64,000 nucleotides of DNA from Dryas octopetala (GCA_963921425.1 OY992833.1:22839454-22903453), one strand, 5' to 3'. Shown: positions 11,710-23,780, numbered from the stretch's first letter. Made by a program: numbers and translations. The notes: generated by a model from the sequence alone, not told the origin.

Positions 11710-12180
11710 TTCAAGGACGAAATTCTTTGAAGGGGGATAGATTGTGAGACCCCTTTGAAGGAGGGTAGATTGTGAGACCCCGTATTTTTTCAAGTTTTAT
11801 TTTGAAAAATATTTTAAATATTTTCAAAATTTATTTGAGAAATAAAATATTTTAGGTTAATTTTATAATTTTTGTTTTAAATTAGTTTGACCCATTCTTT
11901 GACTTTTTGAACTATTGTGCTTTTAACTTCGATATGTGGTTTGTTGGAATGGTCTTGAACACACGAATATGTGAGCGCAAATTATACATCAATCGGAACT
12001 ACGGTTTAAGAGATATGAGTATTTAAAATAATAGACATTTTTATAAATTTATAAACATAAATTTTAAAAATCTAAAATCAAATTTTGTATGTTAATTTCT
12101 CTCTCACACTATCATTCACGCAAGTATAAGATAATATTGGACTATATATACAAGAAAGCTAATCCTGCTTTGTTTTCTTT
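11710..12180 (+). mobile_element. Ty3/gypsy-like retrotransposon remnant (3' LTR start)
   Basis: AAGGACGAAATTCTTTGAAG followed by a purine tract and TGTGAGACCCC resembles the polypurine-tract/LTR junction of plant Ty3/gypsy elements. The junction is duplicated with a 28-bp period (TGTGAGACCCC at 11743 and 11771). Downstream AT-rich DNA with ATCAATCGGAACTACGGTTT looks LTR-like. No internal coding region remains and the right LTR end is only a guess. Confidence 0.5.
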
Positions 12181-14371
12181 TCTCCGGCCTTTCTGATCAA
12201 CCAAGCAGAATATGTATGATACAATGGGCTGATGTAAAACATCAGGCGGCCCACAATAAGTGTCTTTTTCTTTTAATTCATTGCTTTAATCAACCTCAAA
12301 TGATTGGATAAATATTGGGTCGTTTCTGCCAAGAAGGTGGCCAACTTTCTTCACTTCATCTACCATTCAATTAAAGTACTTCAAACTAAAGAACCTTCAA
12401 GAAAGTCATGACTTATTAGTTAGTGCAATCTTTTCATTGTCAACAGATCGAACCTAATTCAAGAGATTCAGTACAGTAATACGATGATGAAATTAATATA
12501 TTAATGTTATGCGTACACGTCATTGCATATGTGAAATGTATATAGAGATAGAGCTTATCCTTTTAATATTCATTGGTTACTTAATTGTTTATATGTCTGG
12601 TCCACATAGCATTAGTTGAACGAATGGATCGATTCATCAACCATTATAGTTTAATTATGATTTATGTAATTTCGGACGAAATAGATATGATATATGTTAT
12701 CTTATTTGTTTATATTTGAGTCTCTATTCCGAACTTTATTTATATATTGGAGCATAAATGTACAATGGATTGTTGTGATGTGACAATATTTTATTTATTT
12801 ATAATTTACAATTTGTTGAATCATATATTCATCATCTAGAATCGTTATTTTAACGACTCATCTTAGAGAATACAAAATTACATTCTAACAAATATCCTTT
12901 CATTCATATTACAATATGAGATTCATCGATCAACGTACAAAATGTACAATTGCATATATGTATAGAGAACTGAAATTCCCAACTTACACAATTCAATCAT
13001 GATAAATCTTGAGGAATACTTAGGTACATATAAGCCGCGTTTGATGCATATGATTGCATTGAATATGTTAAATGTCTAAATTTATGTATATTTAAGAAAA
13101 ATGAGAAGAAGAGAGATTAGGCATAAAAGGAAAACTTATCCATATTAATCACACCATCTTCTTCCTTCTAGCTAGTTAGATGTTTTCCTTAATTATACAT
13201 GAATCTAGTTATCTAACTTATTCAATTCAATCATATACATCAAACGGGGTCATAAAATGTTAATTATTATGTATATTTGTTTGATGGGGTGGGGTATTGA
13301 TCTGTTTGGGGATCCTTTTGTAAAGAATGAAGAGGGAGGTCCAGAGAAGCAAGATGAGCAAAATGGAGGCAAATAAGGAGACCCCAAAGGAGATTCCAAG
13401 ATGTACACAGAAGGTGTTGACGGTGTTATAAGCAGAGCAGTAATCTACCCACCCCAAGTTACTGTTCCCCTTCAGTAAGATGTATGCCACCCTCCCAACA
13501 CTCCCTGTGGCCGAAGCTATCAGCCCCAATATTAACTGCACGCATGTTACCCACATCAATTAGTTGGTGACGAAAAATTAGAATAATATATAGTACGTTT
13601 ATGTCTCACGCATCAGTTAACTAGTTATATATATTTCTGTTTAATAATTTCATAGCTTCCAAATTAATGATAAAATTTATATTCTATTTCTTGCAAACTA
13701 GAGTAAGAAATACTTAATTTGTTGAGGATGTTGGGGCTAGGCAGATCCGCAGATGAACAAACAAGATGATAACTTAGTAATGGTACCATAAATGCCTGCA
13801 ATGGATAGTGCTACCACGAAGTATCTGTACCGTATTATTAAATACAAATTAGGTTTTTGACAGAGAAAAACCAAGAAGAGATAGTCTAGATCATGAGAGA
13901 AACTTCTTGTAATAGGGATAAGCGCTCACCTAGTATCCTCAAGGAAGTTTTTTTGAAATTGGAGAAAATTTTATATAATGAGATATAAAAATATAGGTGT
14001 CATGATATTATTTGATGCGGACATCAAGTCAAACTTTGCAGGGAAGTTTATCTCATATATAGTTCCATATATAACATGCATGCATCATCACAAATATGAT
14101 TCAATTTGATCCATATAAACAAATTGTAGGTATGTGTTTATACCTACGAACTAGAGGTGGGCATGGTTCGAATAACTTAACCACAAAGTCAAAACTATAT
14201 CCAAACTGAACATGTCGAAATGAGCAATCCAAGAACCGACACTAAAAAGTGTTTTGGGGATAAAATTTACATTGTTGCTAAAAGTACGTAATATAAATTG
14301 AGGGATGCGTGGAATTCTCCGCTTTATGGTGAGTGTGTGATCATTTATGTATATATATATGTATATACAAA

Positions 14372-14764
14372 AATACTCTAAAACTAACTGGTTAGTAAGT
14401 TAATATAAAGCTAACCACCCTATTGGGCCTACTACATAATGTAAACTCAAAATCTAAACCGTCCATTTTTTAGGCCCTACTTCAAAGATTATCTCTGTAA
14501 AAAATCTCTAACATCGGAAGCCATTTAGTCATTTGATTATAATAACAACTATTTATATGCTTTTATCGAAAATACTGATCGTCTATTTATTTGATCTTAA
14601 TTAGATGACTAAATGATTTCTGATTTAGTTGATTTTTTGTAATGATGATTTTTGAAGTATAACCTAAATAATTGATGGTTCGGATTATGAAATTAGTTAT
14701 GTGATGGGCCCAAAAGCATGGTTAGCTTCGTAATAACTTGCTAACTGGTTAGCTTTAGAGCACT
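14372..14764. mobile_element. Foldback MITE 1 in CASPL pseudogene intron
   Basis: The left end ACTCTAAAACTAACTGGTTA and the reversed right end GCTCTAAAGCTAACCAGTTA form long imperfect inverted repeats that continue inward for more than 100 bp (shared CCGTCCATTTTTTA-like blocks). There is no coding capacity. It is flanked on both sides by AT microsatellite, so target duplications cannot be defined. Confidence 0.7.
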
Positions 14765-14781
14765 CATCTATATATATATAG

Positions 14782-15168
14782 AGGGCCCTTCCAATAAGGG
14801 ATCACTCATTTAGTGTTAAATGAGGGATCACCTTGTGGGGCCCACACGAGTCGTTTTATATTAATCTGAACCGTCCATTTTTTACATCTCCATTGATAGA
14901 TCATCCATGCAAAAAATCAGTCAAATCGGAAATCCTTTACCCGTTCGATTAAGTGGTCAAAGTTTAGGTGTTTATTGAGGAATTTGTTGTTCGTCCATTT
15001 GTTTTTTCAACTTTGACTGCTTAAACAAACGGGTAAACAATTTCCGATTTGGCTGATTTTTTGCAGAGATGATCTATCAATGGAGATGTAAAAAATGGAC
15101 GGTTTGGATTAACACAAAACGACCCGTGTGGGCCACACAAATGAGGGATCCCTTATTGGAAGGACCCT
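14782..15168. mobile_element. Foldback MITE 2 in CASPL pseudogene intron
   Basis: AGGGCCCTTCCAATAAGGGA at the left and AGGGTCCTTCCAATAAGGGA read from the right are the ends of a 387-bp element whose two halves are nearly complete inverted copies. Shared inner blocks are CCGTCCATTTTTTACATCTC and ATTGATAGATCAT. It is flanked by TA repeats. The tiny palindrome at 46168-46233 carries the same ends. Confidence 0.8.
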
Positions 15169-15180
15169 ATATATATATAT

Positions 15181-15725
15181 GAGGAAATTACAGATTTAGT
15201 CAACTTATTTTATACCTAGTTCAATTTTGGTTCATGATCTTTTTTAAGTTCTGTTTTGGTCAACTAATTGTTCTACTTGTTCAATAAAGGTCCATATTTG
15301 TTTTCTCAAATCTGGCATCCCTTTTACCCTATCAAATCTCACCCAAATTCAGCAAACATATGCTTTTTTTAAAGCTATGCATCTCCATTTTACAATCATA
15401 TAAATATCATTAAAATTGGAGTTCTAAAACTCAAGATAATTGATCCCAAAGTAGGTACCCGAAACTGCCAATTTTTCAAATTTCACCCAATCTCAATTTT
15501 CTTAGATTCTAATACTCTAAATTGGTTCTTATGACTAAGAAATGATGAAATATAACTTATACTTTAATTATAATTGAAGAAAACACAACCCAAATGATTT
15601 AAAGTCAGAAATCTGGACCTTTATTGAACAAAGAAACAATTAGTGGACCAAAACAGAACTTAAAAAGATCATGGACCAAAATTGAACTAGGTATAAAATA
15701 AGTGTATCAAATCTGTAATTTCCTC
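15181..15725. mobile_element. Foldback MITE 3 in CASPL pseudogene intron
   Basis: GAGGAAATTACAGATTTAGT at the left end matches GAGGAAATTACAGATTTGAT read from the right. The arms extend about 120 bp, including ACCTAGTTCAATTTTGGTC-type sequence. The element is about 545 bp with no frame, flanked by TA microsatellite on both sides. Confidence 0.8.
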
Positions 15726-16052
15726 ATATATATATATATATATATGTATGTTGATTGAAGTACTCACATGAAGGAGGGTGACTGTGAAAATTGGAAGGAA
15801 AATGGTTCGTAGTCAGAGATGTCTTGATCATACCAATTTATGGTTTGATCGCTAGATAGCATAGACACAACACAAATCACTGATGCCGCGATCAATAAGC
15901 TCCTCAGAACCAAACCGAAGCAAAAGTAAACCACTGGCTTCTTCCTTGATCCCATGCTCAGTGATCACAATTATATATGTATGATCAGTGATATGTATAT
16001 ATATGTATGTATGCCTCTGGAATATTATGTTAATTATATGCTTCAAATGTAA

Positions 16053-16063
16053 GTGTATATATA
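16053..16063 (-). promoter_or_regulatory. TATA box of the broken CASPL gene
   Basis: Read on the minus strand, CTTATATATAC lies about 100 bp upstream of the exon 1 ATG (15955), a usual distance for a plant TATA box plus short leader. Confidence 0.4.
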
Positions 16064-16309
16064 AGCAGGGGAAAACAATATATAGAGAGGTTCAAATTAA
16101 TTTATAGGAATTTTTGGTTGACATTCTCTACAGCAGGCCAAATGAATTTAATTATCTGAATTGTTTTTAATTTGTTAGGAGCATGCCTGAAGCTTCTTAA
16201 TTAATTCTTATCGATCATCTTTTGGACATACACCTGAGGTGATTATAAAACATACGTACTGAAGTGATCTCTGTTAAAGTATTGTTAATGGGATGCTTGT
16301 TATAAACAT

Positions 16310-17250
16310 TTAAAACATGACTTGGATGTGAATAGGTTCAATTTGAAATGCATTAAAGGTATAAACATTTAAAATTCATCGAGGTACGAACTGAAATTTT
16401 TAAGAAACGACTATAGATGCCTTAAAGAACGACTTGAGATGCTTTAAGACATTACTTGAGAAACTTTAGGGTATAACTTTAGAAGTGTCAAAACATGAAT
16501 TAGATATTACTAGATACAATTTGAAATGCATTAAAGGTATAAACATTTAAAATGCCTTTAGTTACGAACTGAAATTTTCAAAGAACGATTTGGAATGCTC
16601 TAAAGAACGACTTGAGATGCCCTAATGCACGACTTGAGAAACTCTAGCTTATGACTTTAGAAGTGTCAAAACATAACTTGAGATGTCACTAGGTACAATT
16701 TGAAATGCATAAAGGGTAAAAACATTTTAAATTCTCAAGTAATGACTTGAGATGCGCTAAGGAACTATTTGGGATGCCCTAAGGCACGACTTGAGAAACT
16801 CTAGGGTATGACTTTAGAAGTGTCAAAACATGACTTGCATGTCACTAGATACAATTTGAAATCCATCAAGGGTATACAGATTTAAAATGTCTTGAGCTAT
16901 AAACTGAAATTCCCAAAGAACGACTTGGTATGTCCTAATGAATGACTTGAGATGCCATAAGGTACGACTTGAGAAACTCTAGGGTATGACTTTAGAAGTG
17001 TCAAAACATGACTTGAGATATCTCTAGGTACAATTTGAAATGCATCAAGGGTATAAACATTTAAAATGTCTCGAGCTACGAACTGAAATTCTCAAAGAAC
17101 GACTTGGAATGCCCTAAGGAACGACTTGCGATGCTCTAAGGCACGACTTGAGAAACTCTAGGGTATGACTTTAAAAGTGTCAAAACATGACTTGGGATGT
17201 CACTAGCTACAATTTGAAATGCATCAAGAATATAAACATTTAAACTTTTA
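16310..17250 (+). repeat. Satellite-like tandem array, ~180-bp unit, about five copies
   Basis: The marker TATAAACATTTAAAAT or close variants recurs at about 16360, 16539, 16717, 16872, 17052 and 17231. Spacings are near 180 bp, with one shorter unit near 155 bp. Each unit also contains three to four diverged sub-repeats of about 25 bp built on ACGACTTGAGATGC-CTAAGG, followed by AGAAGTGTCAAAACATGACT and CAATTTGAAATGCATCAAGG. There is no coding potential. Confidence 0.85.
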
Positions 17251-17907
17251 GAAACTTGATAAACTTCATCAATTCTTTTATAACTTCCGTTAAAAATTTG
17301 TCATGTGTCAAGCACGTGACCAATTTTTAGAGATAAAACGTCTATTCACTTAAAAAATAATTAAAAAAAAGTAAAACTAAAGTAAATATAAAAAAGCTAG
17401 CAATGTATCCAATAAATTTTTCACTTGGGTTATCTTCTCTCATAGATTGCTCTCCTCCCTAAAACCTAAACTCTAAACCAAATAATTGGATTGAGTGGTT
17501 TTTTTTCTTTTTTATCTTAATCTGAATATGAATCTCAATTCTTTTCCCATAGATTGTTGTTGTAGTTGCAATAAGAGAGATGATGTAGTAGATTTTTAGG
17601 GTTCTAAAATTGGGGGGAAATTTCTTAAAGAGATGAACATATATTTAAAGGCTTTTTAATTTTGTAGTGAAACCTTATTTAAATATCTTTCCTTTTGTAA
17701 TTTTTTTAATTTTTTGTAGGATTTTTAAAGAGGTTATATCAGTCTTTTTAAAAGTTTATGTGAAAAATATATTATTAGATGTATTAAATGATGTAATTGA
17801 CATAAAAATTTCATGTCATTGGAGCAAAATTAGGGCACCCTAGCATAGTCCATTTTTGATTAGGATCGAGTTTGTTCACTAGAGTTAAATGGTTATGTCA
17901 TAGGCAA

Positions 17908-18033
17908 AGCTTTTAAAACGGACGTTGGAAATCTGATATATATACTAGCTAGAAGAAAACGCCCAGTGCAAGCTTGAGCATTCGGACTCTTTTCAGTGTA
18001 TACCTGGATTCTAAACGTCCGTTTTAGAAGTGC
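17908..18033. repeat. Small foldback element
   Basis: TTTTAAAACGGACGTTGGAA at the left pairs with the reversed TTCTAAAACGGACGTTTAGA at the right. The arms are about 35 bp around a unique centre. A degenerate MITE is likely. Confidence 0.55.
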
Positions 18034-18360
18034 TCTAGTGATATAAATTCACATAATTGTTGTGTGAGATCAAAAGCACACAATCCTTGCGTATAAACTA
18101 ATTAATATTTGTTTAATTAGGAAGTGACTAATGACTTCACAGTTGACATTGAATTAATTTATATTTGGACAAAGTTATAAATTAATGCATCATACATTAG
18201 TGTGCATTCAGAAAGTAAGCTAGTCCCCATGACACAGTGCTTCGATATTAAAAGTTTTACGCAAGCTAGTCTGCACAAGCAACATAAGCCTCATCCATTA
18301 ATAACCCTATAATGCAAGTTTTATGTGCTCTGTTCACCGTATATACCACGGCAAATTCTA

Positions 18361-18899
18361 AATTTTTAGGGCTTTTTTATATTAATACCATTCAGACTAT
18401 AGGCGGTGTGCACAAATACTATCCATAAAAAAAAAAAAAAAATTTACAATTAACCAACCATACTTTCACATAGAGAAAGAAAAGGAGCGGGGAAGAGAGG
18501 GAAGGAGAGGAAGAGAGAGAAAAAAAGAGAGAGAAATGGGAGGACAACTGGCGGCTAGTGGGCTTGCGCCGGAAAGAAAAGCCACCGCCGGCTAGGTGGG
18601 TGAAGTGGGATTTTTGTATGTGGGTATTTCCTTTTCATTTTTGAGTTTTTAAGTTTTTTTATAATTATATTTTAGAAATAGTTTTTAAAATAAATATTAT
18701 TTTTTAATTGCATTCAGGTACAAAATGAGAAGTTTGGAAAAAATATTTCAAATTTAACATAAAATGTAACAGTAGGTGGTAGATTGTCACCTATGTGAAA
18801 GTATGAGTGGTTAATTGTAAAAAAAATTTTAATGGGTGGTATTTGTGCACATCCCTTATAGTCTCTCGATGGTATTAGTACAAAAAAGCCAAGTTTTAG
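18361..18899. mobile_element. MULE-like MITE, copy 1, with 9-bp target duplication
   Basis: The body is 18370-18890 (521 bp). GGCTTTTTTATATTAATACC and the reversed right end GGCTTTTTTGTACTAATACC are inverted repeats that continue through a GTGCACAAATACT-type block. Flanking 9-bp repeats are AATTTTTAG and AAGTTTTAG (one mismatch). The same family is at 47067-47579. Confidence 0.8.
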
Positions 18900-20431
18900 A
18901 TATGAAAGATTGATATGATTTTGTTTCATTTATACATATCTCAATCTACTTTAAATTTTATTTATTTATTTACATTAAAATAAATAAGATATATTGTTAT
19001 ATTATTTACATATTTATGTGATAATTAACTACGTACAGTTTAAATTTTAAAATAACAAAAAAATTATATTTCTCTATGTAACAATAAGTAATATATATAT
19101 AATATGATATATTTTAGGGAAACTTTTATTTAGGTTCTTTAATTTAACAATTTATTAACTAAAACTTTATGATTTTTAAAATTTTAATTAAAGTTTAATA
19201 ATATTGTAATCATTCCATATTACATAATATTGGTTCATTAATTTCAATTTTTTCACACACACCAGGTGTCGAGCCCTTACTGGTCATTTTCGAGTATTCG
19301 GCAGTACATTTTTACTTCTTCTCAAGTCCTGATTTGTCGGCTTTATATTAGGTTTTAATTCTGAGATTTTTGGCGTATTCTATACTCTAGGAAAGTATGA
19401 GATGAATCCATAACTCATACCTTCAAACAATAAAAAAATAATAACATATTTTTTTGACAAGATAATAGTAAAAAAATTTTATTTGAGAAAAAAAAAAGTT
19501 AAAAATTTTTTTTTTTAAATAAAAAAATGTTAGAAAGACTAAATTTTAATTTTTTCTATATTTTAGGTAGCAATGAATGCTGTGATCCCCTTTAACCCAA
19601 AAAATAAAAAATGAATGCCGCTATCCCTATTTGATTTTCCACTGAGATTCACACTGACACACACACACACACACGTAATACCTTTTTCTTAATGTTTGTG
19701 TACTTACTTTTGAATGAAGCTAGAACTTTGACCAAGCCTCTTACGGGGATTTGTTCCCTTCATTTCAAATCTTATCCTCTTCATAAGTTGTGTTTGCTGA
19801 TATTGAATTTTGTGAAATATGAATGCTAGCCTGGCCTGGTTGGCTGTTACAAATCTGAAATCCCTTGTCAGAAGGAATATATAAGGGAGTACTGTTCAAA
19901 CCACACAGTAGATTAAGCAAAGAGAGTACATCCTTTCCCTAACAATAATACTCTACAATCATCAATAAATGATATGACACTGTCTACCTTATTTCTTCAA
20001 AATATATATGATTTCAAATGAATTCGGATATGATCAAATTTTGGTATTAATTAATTAGTATTATTCTTTTTCGACATGGATAAACTCACTCATTATAACT
20101 TCTTTATCATTGATGATTCAGAAGAATCAGAATATTAAAGAAGGGAATTAATTTAGGAAGGTATTTGTATCCAAAAATAACACTTAAGTTATGTTGGTCA
20201 TTTCTCATTTTTGGCCATTTTTCATTATTGGTCATTTTTTATATTGGCCGCGCAATCATTTAGATTGGATTTCAGATTTAGGCACAAAACCCTAACATCA
20301 TCATCCCAATTTCTATTGAGGCCTAATAGTGGCACGCCCTGCATACTCACATCCAAACGGATCAAAATGATCAAAATTCACTTTTGACCAACCTTTGCTA
20401 AAAACTAGTGAACATAAGGAGAAAGGGCAAA

Positions 20432-20509
20432 AAAAAAAAACTTGAGAACCCTATGATATATTACATTATTTTGAGAACCATATGATATATTACATTATTT
20501 TGGGTTGTA
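20432..20509 (+). repeat. 39-bp direct tandem duplication
   Basis: The unit TTGAGAACC-TATGATATATTACATTATT is present twice with period 39. Confidence 0.8.
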
Positions 20510-22149
20510 TTAATATATTAATAATACCTTTTTGACTTTTGATTAATGCATCATAACTTATTGAGAAGCAGTAGGTTGGCTTATTGAATTTCAATCAACC
20601 ACCTTCACCAAATTGTTAATGACAAGGATTTAAGAGTCACAGCTACCATTAATGGAGCCAGGCATGCAGCTGATAATTTTCTAGTCAAGTCGAGGCTATA
20701 GGGTGATCTTTAATGTAAAAATCATTGTGTGCAAAGCTACTTCATATAATTCAGAAATATATGGACTAAAAAAAAAAGAACAATGCCAAAGCACTTAGCT
20801 AGTGGTGACAACCCAGTTTCTTGCATCATATAGAGTAGATCGTTTCCTTTTTCTTTTAAATCATGTGTGTGACATGGTTGAGGGGATTGCTTAATGCCAA
20901 AATATAGGTCAATATATAGTCATACCCATCATTTTTTTGGTCAAAAAGTGATACCCCATCTATCTATTATTATTGAAGAAAAATTTTAGCATGAACACTA
21001 CAATGATTTATAACTAATCTACTTATATTTTAATATATATATAATATATAGAATAATTAGAAATAAACTCAAAATGTAAACATGACTTCAGAATATAAAA
21101 GTATAAATTTATCATCCATTTATATTATAATATATAAATTAATAACAATACGTGTATCAAAATCCCATAGGCGCCCCAAACTCATCTCTAAAAATAGCTT
21201 GCAAGAAAAAATTAACCAAAATTAATACCCAATTGTATTTTGATAATGTAAAATACCTAACAACGTGGCAGTGTTATACGTCACAAACAAAAATTTCTGC
21301 AATCGTTGCCTTGACCAAAAATGAAAAAAAGGGGTGAAGTGGTGTTGGAAATATGAGTGCTCATCAGGGTGTGAATGGATTTGATGTCGAACAACACAAC
21401 TTGACAATGAGTACTCATAACCGACCGACGTGCAATTTCATGTTTGCCCATAAAACTAGTCGCCACATCTGCACTTGCGATTGATATGCCTCCGGTGTCC
21501 AATAACAGCATTATCATTGACGTAGCAATTACTTCCAAGTTCCAAGGATGTGGTGATCCTCTATTTGCTTACAAAATTTGCAATCAAAAACAATGTTTTA
21601 GTATACCTTTTATGACAAAATTACATTGCTGTGATATATTCTTCTTTGTCCCCTCATAGGCAGATAATCAATTAAAAAGAAAAATATATATAGTTGTTGC
21701 TCTTAGTTCAGATGATAAAATTAAATAAATAATTAAAGTATAAATTTGCATAATTTTGTTATAAACAAATATCATAATTAAAAAAAAAAGAGTTAATTAA
21801 AAATACACCCATTTGTGAGGTTCAATTTGATATTACCTCATCCTTTTGATATACACCTATTTTTGAATTTGTCACGTAGAATTATATATTTTTATGTAAA
21901 AAATTCATTTTATGATTTTTACTTTTACCCTTTAAGTTGAAGATAAGTATATTTTAGTTTTGACAATTAATGTCTTATTTCAGTATTGTCATTTAAAATT
22001 TTTGTAATTAATTGCCATTAATTTCTAAAGTTGAATATTATGACCAACGTTAATTTAAAGATTAAGAAGAAACATCATTTACGTTTTTCAAACATCATTA
22101 AGCTTCCATTCTCACCTATTTTCTAGGTAAGTAACGTATTATTTTGATT

Positions 22150-22345
22150 TGGTTGTGTTTTTTATTTCTTCGATCTTCTTCTTCTCTTTTTTCTTTTTTT
22201 TTTCTTCTTCTTTGATCTTTTTTTTCTTTGACTTTTCTTCATTATTAATCTTCGATGTTTTTCTTCTTTCTCCCATCTTTTTCTTTGATCTTTTTTTTTC
22301 AACACCAAGCCCTCCATGATTATTGGTTTTATTTTTCTTCCACAT
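22150..22345. repeat. TTC/TTTC-rich low-complexity tract
   Basis: A pyrimidine-rich stretch (TTCTTCTTCT, TTTTTTTCTTT). The Lys-rich minus-strand frame over it is a composition artefact. Confidence 0.7.
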
Positions 22346-22610
22346 TTTTCTACTTGAGTAAGAGGTGATGAAACTATTGGTATATATATATATACCTTAG
22401 AAGGAAGTTGAATTTGGGGGGATAGATATCTATTATTGGTTGTTACTTATTATTAGTACTTTATGCTTAAAAATAATTTAAAAATGCCTAGGTGTTAATC
22501 GGGACAGCTGGCCAACGCCTAGCGCCTAAGTGGCCGCCTAGAGAGATTTTTAGAACACTCGTCCATACACATGCATTCATTTGTAAATCACATAATTCAC
22601 GTGTATCACT

Positions 22611-23333
22611 AAGTTCAAATGGTTAAAAGATTAAAATTTATACAGCTTTACTCAAATATCATTCATTTGTACGTATCATTTATGGTCTTAATAATAATTT
22701 ATCATATTAATTTGAAGGATTCATTTTTGCTCACTATGGTGAGCATTACTACTATGGTGGATGAGTGACACGTGTCACTCATCTACCATGGTGGTAATTC
22801 TCACCACCACTTTTTTGTGGTGAACAAAAATAGACTCTTAATTTGAATACCAAAAAAAGCTCTCGCAACTAGGTAGAAGCTATAGCTAGCAAAGTAATTT
22901 AATAGTGAAATACCATCAAAAGTCAAAACTATCCCTGCAGATAAATATATGGCGCCGAATAAGTTTAAATGGTTAATAGATTAAAATTTATGGAGCTTGA
23001 CTTAAATATCATTCATTCGTACTATTTATGGTCATAATAATAATTCATCATATTAATTTGAAAGATTCATTTTTGTTTATTATAGTGGGCATTACTACTA
23101 TGATAGATGAGTGACACGTGTCGCTTAACCATCTTTTTATTATACATGTCACTCATCTATTATGATGGTGATTCTCACCACCACTCTTTTGTGGTGAACA
23201 AAAATTGACTCTTAATTTGAATACCCAAAAAACTCTCCGAGCCATGTAAAAGCTATAGCTAGCAGAGTAATTTGACAGTGAAATACCCTCAAAAGTCAAA
23301 ACTGTCCCTGCAGATAAATATATGGCGCCGAAT
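22611..23333 (+). repeat. Tandem duplication (350/373 bp) containing a palindromic MITE
   Basis: Copy 1 is 22611-22960 and copy 2 is 22961-23333; both end in ATATATGGCGCCGAAT. In each copy a palindrome of about 120 bp starts near TTCATTTTTG, runs through GTGGATGAGTGACACGTGTC and ends with CACCACTTTTTTGTGGTGAA-type sequence. The loop in copy 2 is longer by about 23 bp. Confidence 0.85.
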
Positions 23334-23693
23334 ATATCCAATTGGCTTTTGTTTAGACCATCACAAATTCACATATAAATTTCAATTTGGAAAATGGAAA
23401 GTGTCATATAGATATATATAACATGGATGTAGACGTGTAGCTTTCACACGCACACACACTCAAAAAAGAGATGACAAAGAGGCTCCTATCAATTCCTCTG
23501 TCCGATCTCATACACACTAACACACATATCCAGTTCCTAGGCCTTAATTACTTGTCGTTTCCATTATTTCATGGACCCCCCCACCTTCACTTGCCCTCCT
23601 AACAATGTCACCAGCAAACCTGTCTTTCACACTCTCCCCTCCATAATTAATACACCAAATTAATACCACTCTCATCCCTCTCTGGCTACTCTG

Positions 23694-23703
23694 CTATATA
23701 TTT
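23694..23703 (+). promoter_or_regulatory. TATA box of the CASPL1E-type gene
   Basis: TATATATTTA lies about 85 bp before the ATG at 23781, downstream of a pyrimidine-rich stretch. Confidence 0.5.
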
Positions 23704-23780
23704 AAAGCTTCCCATTACTTGTAGCTCTCTATCTTTTAACTTTTTACTCTGTCTCTCTGAGTTGGGTTTTGGGAATTAAG

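Larger units (their letters stand above)
10276..13259. other. Spacer between two CASPL loci
   Basis: This includes the promoter side of the CASPL1D-type gene and the 3' end of the broken CASPL locus. Recognised contents are a repeat at 11286-11530 and a Ty3/gypsy-like LTR boundary at about 11710-12180. No coding sequence could be supported. Confidence 0.6.
13260..15955 (-). pseudogene. CASP-like gene with premature stop in exon 2 (probable pseudogene)
   Basis: Exon 1 (15768-15955) and exon 3 (13260-13535, 92 codons) are open and align with the neighbouring CASPL1D-type gene, including the TM1 Arg (GLVLRSLLIAAS) and LILGLIASATGSVGRVAYIL. Exon 2 starts correctly at 13824 (YFVVALSIAGIYGTITKLSS) but meets an in-frame TAG at 13737-13739. 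It then meets a second stop and has no counterpart of the [10 protein letters not shown] end, so the conserved TM3 Asp is lost. I found no alternative donor that restores the frame into exon 3. Intron 1 is filled by three foldback MITEs. An unusual splice form or an assembly error could still rescue it. Confidence 0.65.
15956..23693. other. Long gene-poor spacer
   Basis: About 7.7 kb has no convincing gene. It holds a roughly 180-bp tandem array (16310-17250), a small foldback (17908-18033), a MULE-like MITE (18361-18899), a 39-bp tandem duplication (20432-20509), a TTC-rich low-complexity tract (22150-22345) and a 350-bp tandem duplication (22611-23333). The open frames present are short and of low complexity. 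Confidence 0.65.

Noticed and set aside
16310-17250. Regularly spaced repeats, considered as a CRISPR array
   Set aside because: The units are about 180 bp, contiguous and diverged, with no short constant repeat and unique spacers; this is a plant genome.
22139-22345. Lys/Glu-rich minus-strand frame
   Set aside because: It comes from a TTC/TTTC low-complexity tract.
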